Assembly: GCA_021014325.1 (NCBI GenBank)
Contig: CM037471.1
Location: forward strand, 15,451,501 to 15,515,500
DNA length: 64,000 nt
Reading direction: 5' to 3'
Source of the DNA: Plazaster borealis
Taxonomy: Eukaryota; Echinodermata; Asteroidea; Forcipulatida; Labidiasteridae
Made by a program: the position numbers and the translations under genes. This document shows, one piece after another, positions 24,001 to 36,000 of the stretch. Every line of letters begins with the position of its first letter. Positions within the stretch are counted from its first letter, which is position 1. The notes under the pieces are model-generated. The model was not told the DNA's origin and did not search any database. It was given only the letters and a program-made list of their open reading frames with translations.

Positions 24001-27000
24001 TTAGTATGGTTCTTGAAAATATTTATAAATAGTTAGATATGTGTAAATGAATTAGGTGCAACGCAAAGATTGAACAGCCTGAAGAATGGCTCTGGAACAT
24101 GCATAGAACAATGCTAAAATATCGGCCAAAGGAAAGACACAAATTCTGATGATTTTTTTCGTTCAAGATTTTGTTCTATTAAAGATATATATTAATGGCA
24201 ATAACAGTGTGAGGACAAGGTCTTCACTGCGTGGTAATGACCTTGTTTGGTGGCTGGCTGATGTTAAAGAAGTACTTGAACGAGACCAAACAGGAAGTAC
24301 TATTTGCTACAATCCATAAATAAGTGTTCAAGCTTTACGTTCATACAGTTCACATCTTATCAAAATATTTTTTAAATGTAAAAAAAAAATCATTTCGAAC
24401 ACCCCTCGGACGTGCTTTTTAACGAGAATCGCGAAAAGCCCCGTGACGTCATCAATCTCAGATAGAAATGTGTGACGTCACTTGTGGGAGTTGTGTTTGT
24501 TTACACCGCGTTGTGTATGCGCATTGCAATGGTTAACGAACCACCTCTATGCAGAGACGACTGGAAAATCCTCTAAAATGTCGGATAGCAACGGGTCCTG
24601 GGAGGAATTTAGCATTGATGAAGAAGAGGTGTACTCTGCAAGCACTGTAGATGATAGTGATAGCGTAGAGGGGAGCTCTCCCGATGAGAGAGAGGGGAGC
24701 AAAGTGACGACGAAGCAGTGGTTCGTGGGGCAGAACCATACCGGTTTGAGCCGCTTGCTGTAGCTGCCGACAACGATCAAGCTGGTGAGAACGATGAGCG
24801 GAACCAAGACCGACTGCTTAATACGGCATGGTAATTAGTTTATTCAGTTATATTGAGAGGCTAAGCAAATGGATGACCTCATGACTGTGTATTGTTGTTA
24901 TTTGGTACAGAGTATACGTAGGCCTGCTCCTACATGTATGATACATGTTTACTACTGATGCACAATATTATGTGCCGATTTCGGTAAACCAGTGCAGCAT
25001 TTCCATACAGTATTTCAATTCATAAGCCTTCTTGTTGATTTTCGCGGGGGGGGGGGGGGGGGGCTGATCGACCCATTACGATCATGTCAAGTGCCTGTAA
25101 TAAGTTACACAAAACAATAACCCTTTTATTGGCACAGTAGACCCATTCTAAAAGAAAATACTACATGTCATGCTCTGCTCATAAGCCCATTGGCAGTCAT
25201 TGCATATCGGTAGTGTATGGAGAGTTAAAAATAATTTTCTTCCTTCAACCATTTCTTTATAGGTGTCAATGGATGTCAATGTGGCAGGCTGTTTCAGGGT
25301 TTTTTCATACATCACTTAGTACCTGTGTGTTGTTAAAAATAATGATGCTGTTATTTGGTGATATACTTTTCAATATGCAAGTTCCATAAAATATTATAGC
25401 AGGTGCCGGGGTGGGATTTTATGACCGAATATTATTGCAACATAGTCACCATGCACGTAAAACAAAGTTCATTTGTAATAGCGTTACTTATTTAGTGCCC
25501 CTTTTGTTTTTTCAAGTTAGCCTATAATGGCCAATTAGTTTATGAAATGATGGTCCTCCATAAAGTACCCAAAACAGCTTGTCTATATTTCTCTTGATAT
25601 TCCTAGTCTACGTCCAATTGTTCTTTAAAGGTGTTCCTGTGGCCACTGTGTCCAACAACCATTGGTGAACTGCATATGCTGCAAGGAAGAAGACAAAACA
25701 AGGGCCAAAATGGTGGATCTAGAGATAGACTTGAATGACGTAAACCAGTGTCTAAGCTCACATGATTGGTTTGAAGCTGTGTGCCTCCACCCTGGTGTCT
25801 TGGAGACTGCCTATCTACAGTATCGGGCTTACTATGGACGAGATGCAGTTGAGGGGACACTTGATCAGTAAGTACATAATTTTCTTCCTCCATGGTTGAT
25901 CAGTGTGCTATTTGCTATATGTATACTATTGTACGTATGCATGTAGATACAGAGTTGAACAAAACCGCTCTTCATTGTATGACCTCTGCTGCTACACGTA
26001 GCCTGGAAAAAATGTACCGCTTGAATACCCTGTCACACTATACCTGCATGGTGTAGCATACTTGAAATACCATCATACATTCAGCCCTTCACCCCACCCC
26101 ATTGAGATGCTTTCTAGTGTTTTTAGGTGCGCCCTTTGACTTAAAATGGTTGAACTCACAAGTAAATCCATGGGGCTGGAGCACCCCCCCAAAGTGAGAT
26201 TGAAAAAAACGCACAAATAAATGGTTTCATACATACATAATATAGCTCCCCTCCCGAATTATGTCTTTTCCCCTGCTCCTCCCCCCCCACCACCCTACAC
26301 AATGAGGCAATTTGAAACATTGATGTTTTATTTCACTTATTATTTTTCAGAAAATATCGTCATGTTGCTTATAGGCAAGTGGTAAGATGGTGTTGGGGAT
26401 ACCTTGGCCGTTTCAACAGAGTGCCTCTTCCGTCATGCATCATGGATGCCATCCGTAGAACTTTTCCCAACCCAACTGGACAGTACAAGGGATTTCGCTA
26501 TCCACCACTTGATTTGTGAATAGGTACACCAGGCCTGATATACATGTACTTTGTTCTTGTAAGGGCAAGGCAGTTTTTCCTTAGAAAAGGGCAATGACCA
26601 AGGGCCATGGAGACACAAATGCCTCCATGAAGTATCAGACCAGGGCCCAATTTCATGGAGCTGCTTAAGCAGAGAATTACGTTTAGCAACTTTCTGCTTT
26701 GCCAAAATAAGCAGGATACCAGTCACAGATTGTACATGTGACATGGTACTTTGGCTGGTATCCTTATTCTGGCAAGCATAATTTTGATGTGCTTAGCTAC
26801 TTTTGTGCTCAAGCAGCTCTATGAAATTGGGCCCTGGGTACACAATTTTGCCTAGTACGTGGTTTATCAAAGTGTTTGGAATTATTCTGATGTTGAAAAT
26901 CTACAAACTACCTGTATTTTATGGAAGTGCACACATGTTCATGTAATTCTTGTATAAAGTCACTTGATTTGAATACAATTTGAATCTGTATTTCAGTGTG

Positions 27001-30000
27001 TTGTTTTTAATGACTTAACCTTTTGTGTACTGGATTAGAAAATAACAAATATAACATGAGAATTGTTAAGTGCTAACATTTTTGCAATGCTTGTGTATAA
27101 CCTCTAGGTTTTAAATCAGAACAATTTGCTAAGGGACAAGGGAATTTATCTGTTTGATTAGTAAGCCAAAACCATATTATATAAAATAAAATTAAACGCC
27201 AATTTCTTCTGTCGTCCAGCTCAATAAATGTATTTTATTCTTGTCAAACATTATGCTATGCCTGTGTTGCAGAGGGATCCCCCTCAAAAACTGTACTGTA
27301 ACACATGTCACTCTTGTACATAAGTCGCCCCCCCCCCCTCCAGCAAAACAGAAATACTATGAAGAATTTATGAAAACCCCATAACAACAATGAAGACGTG
27401 CCACACATCAAGCACCTGAATTATTAAGTGGATGGAAATAAGGGGTTTGGTACAATTTGTACATTACATTTAAAAAGTGGCTCATTTCTAAATTTTAGTT
27501 TACAGGAAATGTGTACTCAAATGTACATGTACATGTACCTGTAAACACACTTGATCAATGAGGGTAACTGATCAAATACATGTACATTGTTTTCTTATGG
27601 TTTATTAAAAGAAGTACTGTAAAGTGCCATGTGTAAATAATCCCAATTTAGATGTACCTTATTAAACAAATAAAAGCCAGAAAAGATGGCACATATGTAT
27701 TTCTTCTAAAAGATCTTGTGACTAATTAATTGTGTTCATTACTTTAAAAATGATCAGTTTACAGTTACAATACTAGGGGTCGGGTAGTGGAGTGAACTGT
27801 CTATACACTCCCATGTGTTTACTTGCTACTGGACAGGTCATTCAAATAAAGAGGAGCAGAACTTTGGAGTAGGCTAAATGACCAAATAACAACTAGTCTC
27901 ATACTTCACCATATCAAAACAAATTAATCCATCATCTTAAAGAGAACCTATGAGTTTGACCAATTCACACTGGATGGAAAAATTAGCTGTGATCTGGTAT
28001 GTAACTTTCTTTAATTTGTTTTATGGTGGCCGATTGAAAATCATCTTTGAGGTGACATAGCTATCATCAGTAAATAAAGTTATCAACCTGCAGTACATGT
28101 GTACAGTGTGTATGTATAAGTTTGTACGTGTAGAGCATGCACACTGAGAATAGGTGTAAAAGTACTTCAGGTACACTGTATGCACACTTCATGTGTGCTT
28201 AAAAATGACAAGTCAGACAAGGCCTACATTCAAGGTTGCAAGGCTCTTTTTGGACAATCTTCTGTTTACTTGGCTTTCTTCCTTCTCTTCCCTCGTGTGG
28301 TGCTTTGTGGCATATCCTTGGGTCCTTTCTTTCTCTTCCCCTCGCTTTAACTGGCACCTGATCAGTACCCGATACCCCTTGAGATGCTGCAATGGCTAAT
28401 TCCTGCACTGGTTGGGTTCTAGCTACCGGTTGTGTTATTTTAGTAAACCTTGAGACAAAAGTATTTACTGCAGTGTTCTTATCCGGTCGAGTCAGAGTGC
28501 TAGATATTGTGCCAGGATTGGAGACTAGCTGCGGACACATCTCCCTTGAAGTCTTGTCTCTCCTGGCATAGAAGTGCAGCCTTTTTATGACTCTATTCAC
28601 ATAGTCTGAAATTAATACAAATTAATTATGCAAACATGCACTCTATAAAATCAAACACTAGACTCAACTTTTTCCTTCAAAATCATATGAATGAATTCCA
28701 ATTTCCAAAACAAGTGATGACTTCTGTTGGACTTAATCTTATTTTTAGTTTTAAAGTATAGGGAGCTATACAGCACATATGGCAGTAGTAGAAGGTATGC
28801 ATAAGTATATGGATCAACTACCATCATCATTCACTTTCACAATAAAATTTCAAACCAATGACCAATTGTAATGAGCACAATGCTACAGACAGTAAAATTC
28901 AACTGTAGTTGAACTTACCATATGTGCTTTTGACCAGGAGCTTCTGAAAATTGTATACCCCTGTGTCCTGCTTTGATCGTGGAAAAACAATGTTGTACTG
29001 GAGAGCACCCTTTGCAGTCTTGGATTGTCTGCGTCCTGCATTTTCGTTGTAATGCAGAGCTGCCAAGAAGATTCTGTATGATTAGACAAAATATATAGTA
29101 CTGAATGTGCAAGAGGATAAACATTAACAAGTTTGGGGCCATCCAAGCCAACAAGCGATTTAAAATACAGACAAAGGTATACAGACTACAGACATGTCCA
29201 TGACATTTGTCTGAATCCAAGTCAAGTCACTTGTCATGGCCAAGTCAAGTTGTATCTCATTTTCAAGTCAATTCAGGTCATTGACTTATTTCAGGTCAAC
29301 GAGTTAAAAATCAGTAACTCTTTAAACTGCTTTTGTTTATTATAGTAAATTAATTGTACAAGTGGTTGTCAACAATCACTAACCTGCACAGCATCCCCTC
29401 AAATGAAAACACATACATTTTGGGTGCGAAGTGATTGATGACCGAATGAAAGCCCTCAACACTAGATGTTTGCATTGAAGGGGAGAGCATCTGGACGTCC
29501 TTTCGAAGATATATGGAACCAAGAACTTTTCCTACCTCTTGTGCTGGTTTAGTTCCTATTTGTGTAAAGAAAACAAAAGTAATTAATTTTGTTGTAAACT
29601 GAAGATATTGGGTTTGAAATTTAGTATTTTTTTCAAAATAACACTGATATTTTAAACAAAATGCATACAGCGCAGTTTTATCAAGTTGTACCAACATGAT
29701 TTCTCCATCAGAACTGTGGAAGACAAAAAGACAGAAGTCAATGTGTTGAGCAATAAACTGAGCAACAAAAAGTCCTTTGAACCGTCTGTTACAGACACTG
29801 GTTTCACAATAGATGCAACTTGTCCAATCCTGGGCCCGATTTTAATAGAGGTGATGAAGTAGACAATAGTGCTTAACAATTTTCTGCTGATCATAATAAG
29901 CAAAAGACCACAGTTGCAAACTTTACATAATGATATGGTATTTTGGCAGGCAACCTTTTTCTGGCAAGGACAATTGTTTTATACTCTGCGTATGTATGAA

Positions 30001-33000
30001 ATTGGGCCCAGCTCTGAATACAGAAAAACATTTGCATTCCAATCAGTATGCTCTGATTGTCTTGAGTAAAGCTTTTATTAAAGTTGGTTTTCCATCAACA
30101 TTTGTTCATTGAAGGATACTTTTCAAGTGTATAGGCCCAGAGAAACATTTAAGATTACAGTTCTCACTATATGGTTTATTTTTACCTTGTGCTTGTATCG
30201 GCACTGTCATGACTAGATGGCACATAGTCACTTTCACAAACAGGCTCTGAAGTAGGATCATCAGATACAGGTTCCTCAGGAAATGTAGCAGCTTTTGCTG
30301 CTGGTTGGGTGACAGTATGTGTTGAATGTTGCAGTTTTTAGCGGCTTCCCTTGACAAGCGAACATTCTGTGAATTTGTTTTCACACTTCAGTAGTCGCTT
30401 TACCTGAACACCTAGAATTAAATTTAAAGGGTACACAATAGGAGACTTTAGTAAATAACTGCAGTTATACTCACATCATAAGTAAATGGATGTTATCAAT
30501 GTTCAAGGCATTGTCCCTTCAGTTCAAGTCTGTATCCATTATGCAACAGCCACAAACATGGTGACTTGAGCCTGAGATGTGAGTCTTAAAAGTCTGCGAA
30601 GTACCTCACTTTAGGGTTTTGCCTCAAAATATCTCATTCAGCAGTTTATGGAACATACAAATCTGAAAGCACAGTTGTAAGGTGCTGCACACATTTACCT
30701 TTATTGACTGGGTGAAACATCTTGGGCTTAGTTTGTGTCCGTTTAGACCTCACTGATGTGTGGTGGGCATCCCTTGGGAAGATATTAATTTGACTACTGG
30801 CAATGTGATGTATGGAGCAACGCCATCTTGCAACTGTTTGGGTCGACTGATCAATCCCCTGATGAAATAAATTACACATTGTAAAAAGATGAAGTCAAGG
30901 AGTAAAATTAAGAAATACACAAATAAACCAATTTAGCAAGGTGTGCACACTGAAGGGGTTGTCACCAACAGGGGTACTCCCCTAATGTATACCCAGGCAA
31001 TATCAAACCTATTTTATGCTTTGTGCTATACTACTCAGGAGTAATTGCATTCAGGTCATAGTATCCACTATTCATCAATGACTTACATTATGCTCTTCCA
31101 AGATTGGACAGAATATGAATTTACTTCCTCTTCTATCAATAGATTGTGCAAGTCTTGCCCACATACAAATAATGTTGAGACCTAGGTCCCCCGTTGGTTT
31201 ATGTTTGAAGAAACAAACTCATTCACATTTTCATGTGTCAATGTTTGAACATAGTGTGAGACTAGGTCGTGGTATATTGACTAGGACGTGGTATATTGAG
31301 AACAACTAAAAAGGGGAGCTAAAAATTATTACACTTACTGCTGTTGTGGTCATAGTACAGACTGCAATGGTTGCTCTGTCAGGCTCACTGGAAGGTGCAT
31401 CCAGATGAGGCACAGTTACATCAGTGTCTTTGATGATTTCCAACCCTGCTGAAAAAAACCTTTAAAATAAGGAATACAATATGGTCAGTGTTGTGCCAAA
31501 TGTTGCTTGAAATAAAACCTGATTGTGAAACATTAAAATCACATGACAAAATAAAAATGTCAATATTGTTATTGTAAACAAAGAGTATAGACAAAAAAAC
31601 ATTGTGCAAATTCACTGAAAATTGTTGTTTTCTTGAAAATTAGCACAATGGTAACGTTATAGGGCGACAAGATTCTTTTTAATGACAGAACGACTGTTTT
31701 GCTTTCATTGAAGAATATATTGTACATGTAAAATTGTTTACCTGTTCTGTGCTGGTTGAATTTTCTGGTCTGACACTGGAAGGTTCACCGTATTTTATAT
31801 TGTATTCATCCAGTGCTTCTTGCAAAATCTGAAGGAAAATGTCAACAATGAACTCAGCTTTGTTGAAATTGAAGCAACTAACTAAGCACTAATCAAGTAA
31901 ATTCATAGTTACTGATGTTCCACAATGATTTAGTCTATTTAAACAAGGAGCTGTTCGTAAGGGTTGTTTAATTTCATAGTCTGTTAATTTAGCCACATTG
32001 AAAAATTGTTAGTTGTTGAGAAATAAATAAAACTGCAAATGTTGGGCTAAATTGTAAACCAAAAAATGTCTACTCAGAAGGAAAAAAACACAGTGAAGAT
32101 AACAAAAACAATCTATTTTTTTTACAGTGCAAGAAAAAAATGAAAAAAAACCCAGGTCAACAGTAATCAACACGTACACAAACATAATTTTGCCAATTCA
32201 TACTCAATATTGCTCTATGCTCTTAGTCTTACCATGTTTTACCTTTGACTAAACTATTTCCTAAAACCAAGAAGAAACAAAACGTTAGGAAACCCCTCCT
32301 GAACTTGAAGTATAAACGATGACTACATGCTACATGTACATCCTCACTTCGCCATGTTCACTTGAGGGCGAGTTGGCAAATACAAGTTTTTGAGAGTACG
32401 AGTTGGTTGAGCGTGAGTTGGCAACCAAGGGTATTCTGTTCCTGCACGGTTTGTTTGTTTTTCCCAAGTGAAAATAAACTATGTTCCAACCTGATATTCA
32501 TGTGAATGATTCATTCACTGGAATCACTGATTAAATTATTAGTAAGAACTGAAGGGTATTTATATTCATGCCTACCCGGCTTTTCTGACGTTTCTTGAAT
32601 GCCGTTCCGAAATGCTTTGCTGGCTGTGTCATCTCGGCATCACTCTCCTGACTATCGTCTTTCGAAGTTGATGGGGCTTTCAGGCTTGGTACCGAGCCTG
32701 GCTCAGCCTGAAGTTCCGTTTGAGCCCCATGCTGCTCTGAAGCTTCACAGAGTCATCCCTGCACTCATCTTTGAAGTGTGCGCTGGAAATCGTGGACCAT
32801 TTGGTCAGCTTAAAATCAGATCGAGTGTTGTCTACGAAACGCACCCATTCCTTGCAAGTGGAAGGATTTCTCGGAAACCGGACAAAATGTACCTCGGGAT
32901 TCTTGGTTGTCTTCCTCGTACAACCACCAACGACACATGATGCTGGCATATTACCCTAGCACCCAAGACACGTTTGTAAAAGCAGATTTTAAGACAATTT

Positions 33001-36000
33001 CTATATCGAAATTGTCGGAAGCACATGCATAAACAACACGTCCCCATATGAACAACTCGTCTGCCTGTTTGTTTACATTAATCTAACTCCCACAAATGAC
33101 GTCGCATGGAAGCGCGCCGCCAACGGCAGAAGTGTTTTTAGTTTTTCAAAACCTTGAGGTTTGGGCCTAATATTTTGATCAATAATTACGAAAAATCCAG
33201 AAATGTAAATACATCAAAATTACAATTACATGACAAACAAACACATTATAAACAAGTTTAAATAGCATTCCCGTTACAAAATTCTCGTTCAAGTACTTCT
33301 TTAATAGACTTCGCCTTCGGCTCAGTCCTTTAAGAGCATCCAGCCACCAACCCGGTCACGTCCTCACACTGTTAATCAGTAATTTCTAATCTATCTAACC
33401 AGATCCAATTTCCCTGTTTCTATTGACCATACCAATTAATTATCCATATTTTGCTGGCCTTATTGTGCTTACTTCTTCCCATTGCATTGGCTAAACCTCC
33501 AAAACAACATCTGAACCAAACGTTAAGGCCATCTCCTTTACTTACCTTTTGGTACATGAATCAACACTGCAGGAATCAAGGGTGATGTATAAAAAAAAAC
33601 AAATCTTGTTTTCACAAGATGAATTGTTTCTGTTACTATTTGTATAGCCTTATATTTTTATGATGAAAGGTTTTTAGTTGAGTGATCTTAAGTGTGTAAA
33701 AAAGACGAGGTTACAAATTAATTCTTGTTTTAATTTCTTGGCTCTTCCATCATCAGCTTCTATCCCATGACCTAAGCAGAGTAAATATACTGCACCTAAA
33801 CCAATGGTATACTCTCTCTGAATGTTACACATTAATGTTTTTCTTACTTGAGCTGCTTCCATAGTGACCCTGAAGCTTTCTTAAATTGTTTCAGACCTAC
33901 AATGTCAATGTAGACAAGGTCAAAAGGACGTTCACCTCCGATGGGGCAACTTTGGCTAATCACACCCTTCCCTTTCAGAAATCTAAATGAAAATGGATAC
34001 AAAAATATCATTTTAATTTTATTTTACAAACAAAATTTTAAAATCTGTATAATGATTTTTTTCAGTAATTAGAAAAACGGTGTTACTTTTACTTTCAGTA
34101 GTGTTTCAAGACCACTAGAGCTCAGAGGAGCTAACAAATTCCTTTTATCTTGTCCACTTCAAAACAACCTATCCATAGCATGGAAATGGGATAATACAGA
34201 CTAGGGGAAGCTCAGCTAAAGCAAGTGTACATGTCCAGAATGTTTATATAGGACAATAAGCCATTTACGAGTTGGATTTGAATATTGTCTTTAGAGGAAA
34301 GAAAGTCTGTCCCGAGCCAATATGGCTCATCAGTCCGGTGTTTATACCCCGTTTCCTTGGCATTAAACGACTGAGAATATTTCTATTTCCCCTTGGACAG
34401 GATGCCAGTCCATCACAGGCTACTCCCCAGCTCTCGCCGGTACCCATTTATACTCCTGGGTGGAGAGAAGCAATTATGATAAAGTGCCTTTCTCAACAAT
34501 GCCTTAATTGGTTTTATGTGAATGCTCAATTTGAATCCCTCAGACTAATCCAGTATTGCCATGTCACATGGTTAGAGGCAAGCTTTTGCAGTTACAAAAG
34601 AGATGGTAAACACCCGATAAATTAATGTGTGGCACAAGGATACCAGTCTTTGCCGATATGGATGCTGCTCAAGAAAAGCTTGCTCTGAATGTGTGATGTA
34701 GCAACAGTATTTTTAGTCCGAGGAATTCAAATTGAGCTTTAAATTGTGACCAGGTAAGTCACTCTACCAGGCATTATTCAAATTCTCAAATGGCTTAAAC
34801 AAATGATTTTCTGTCTTTCAGAACTTGATTTGTTGGCGATTTTTGATATTCTGATACAAGTGGTAAATGCAACATGAGAAACTCTGCCATTGCATCTGCA
34901 CACACTACAGAAAAGGGTCATCTGTTTCGCTACAAAACCCCCTGTGTCTGGCTGAAGGATGTGTAAATGTATCCTGAAGAACAGCAAAAGAAATGAATAA
35001 GAAGTAACTATAAATAAATAGTAAACTTGCGGGTACAACCATGTGTAAAATCTCTTGTGAAGTGTTGGCTCAGAAAAGAGCCGGTGTGGTCTCGACGTTT
35101 TGAACAGTATACTCTGCTCGTCTACATTCTCCTGAAGACGAGCAGAGTATACTGTTCGAAACATCGAGACCACACCGGCTCTGGAAGAGATTTTACACAT
35201 GGTTGTACCCGCAAGTTTACTATTTATTTATAGTTACTTCTTATTTTTCCACACCATGCAAAGCTTCAAACAACACTTAAAGGCACTGAACACGTTTGGA
35301 AATTGTCAAAGACCAGTGTTCTCACTTGGTGTATCCCAACATATCCATAAAATAACAAGCCTGTGAAAATTTGGGCTCAATTGGTCATTGAAGTTGCAAG
35401 AAAATGATGAAAGAAAAAACACCCTTGTTGTACAAATTTGTGTGTTTTCAGATAGGAATTAAAACTTCTTGCAAGAAGTTTTTATTATTTTGACTCAGAT
35501 GTTTGACTCCACAAAATGGCCGACCGTCTTAGTTCGCAAAGTAAAAGGAAAACCACGCAATTTCAAGGCATATTTATGTGGATCATTGTATTCTACTTTT
35601 ATAACGTCTTTCTAACCATATGCATTTTATAATAAACGGTTACAAACGCTTTTTTTTAGACCAACTCGTCCGATCCAAGGCAACGTGTCCCTTTAAGCAC
35701 AGAAACAGAGAAGCCTGACTAGAGAGTAGTTCTAGCAACATACATGTATCATTATTCTGTCTGCTGTTCAAACAGTCCCTTGTCTATCATTTGTTTTGTT
35801 TGTCCAATATGGAAAGTGTCCAATATGGATAAGTACACAAGCTTTTTGCCTCACTATTTTCCTACATGCTGACCTTTTATATTAATGTACACATAAGCCT
35901 GTTTTTATATGTATTGCTTTATCGTATATATAATGTTGAATATTGCTGTACTTCAATGTTAATATGGCATGTTGTTGTCAGTGTGAAATGAATTTGTCGT

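Larger units (their letters stand above)
24578..26519 (+). pseudogene. P2X7 C-terminal-domain-like protein gene, three exons, one frameshift
   Basis: Exons are 24578-24830, 25631-25867 and 26351-26519. The acidic, serine-rich exon 1 starts MSDSNGSWEEFSIDEEE and ends with PYRFEPLA and a LLNTAW donor. Exon 2 joins as WCSCGHC and continues with CICC and WFEAVCLHPGVLETAYLQYR. Exon 3 reads YRHVAYRQVVRWCWGYLG, RVPLPSC and FPNPTGQYKGFRYPP before the stop. These are the zinc-binding cysteine-rich motifs of the P2X7 receptor cytoplasmic domain, found in many stand-alone invertebrate proteins. The P2X channel part is absent. Splice phases fit (2, 2), but the ATG frame and the PYRFEP frame differ. The shift must lie between 24688 and 24763, most simply at the GA run 24686-24694. 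The rest of the gene is open, so recent damage, a polymorphism or a sequencing error are all possible. Confidence 0.85.
28199..32949 (-). pseudogene. THAP-domain transposase-related gene, broken
   Basis: Exons recognised, 5' to 3': 32949-32576 (THAP), 31828-31742, about 31448-31339, 30858-30699, 30411-30186, 29555-29384, 29073-28919 and 28605-28199. The C-terminal exons form a continuous frame containing LSPSMQTSSVEGFHSVINHF, APKMYVFSFEGMLCR, LAALHYNENAGRRQ and DYVNRVIKRL. From memory this is the C-terminal part of a repetitive metazoan THAP/transposase-like family. Damage includes a one-base deletion in exon 1 near 32703, a TAA inside the fifth exon, and splice phases that do not join between exons 2-3 and 5-6. 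The catalytic DDE region expected before LSPSMQTSS cannot fit in the 630 nt available, where a MITE sits instead. Family assignment is good; the exact superfamily is inferred. Confidence 0.78.
24205..33371. mobile_element. 9.17-kb THAP/P2X7-C transposon with terminal inverted repeats
   Basis: The left end from 24205 and the reverse complement from 33371 share ordered blocks: AACAGTGTGAGGAC (14 of 14 counting the flanking AA), then TTGGTGGCTGG, then AAGAAGTACTTGAACGAG (left 24264-24285, right 33283-33304), then TTGTGGGAGTT (24482-24492 and 33085-33095) near a TGACGTC motif. Flanks are ATAA on the left and TTAA on the right, consistent with a decayed TTAA target duplication as in Kolobok-type elements, which also use THAP proteins. 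Inside are two convergent genes, each starting just inside one end. The transposase gene is inactivated. Superfamily placement is inference. Confidence 0.82.
23456..33847 (-). other. MGAT5 intron 7 (10.4 kb), mostly one transposon
   Basis: The element 24205-33371 fills all but about 1.2 kb of this intron. Flanking host sequence is 476 nt on the exon 7 side and about 750 nt on the exon 8 side, similar in size to neighbouring short introns. The transposase-related gene runs in the same direction as MGAT5, the P2X7-C-like gene against it. Confidence 0.85.

Noticed and set aside
29652..29830. Missing transposase exon with a CIYCETSVC cysteine cluster
   Set aside because: The frame is short, its phases do not fit, and it lacks acidic catalytic motifs. 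I could not support it as coding.
35131..35170. Hammerhead ribozyme (CTGAAGAC...CGAAAC pattern)
   Set aside because: The core order resembles CUGANGA...GAAA, but stem II leaves the GAAA without its G or adds extra bases, and no stem I/III partner was seen. The palindrome arms already account for the pairing.
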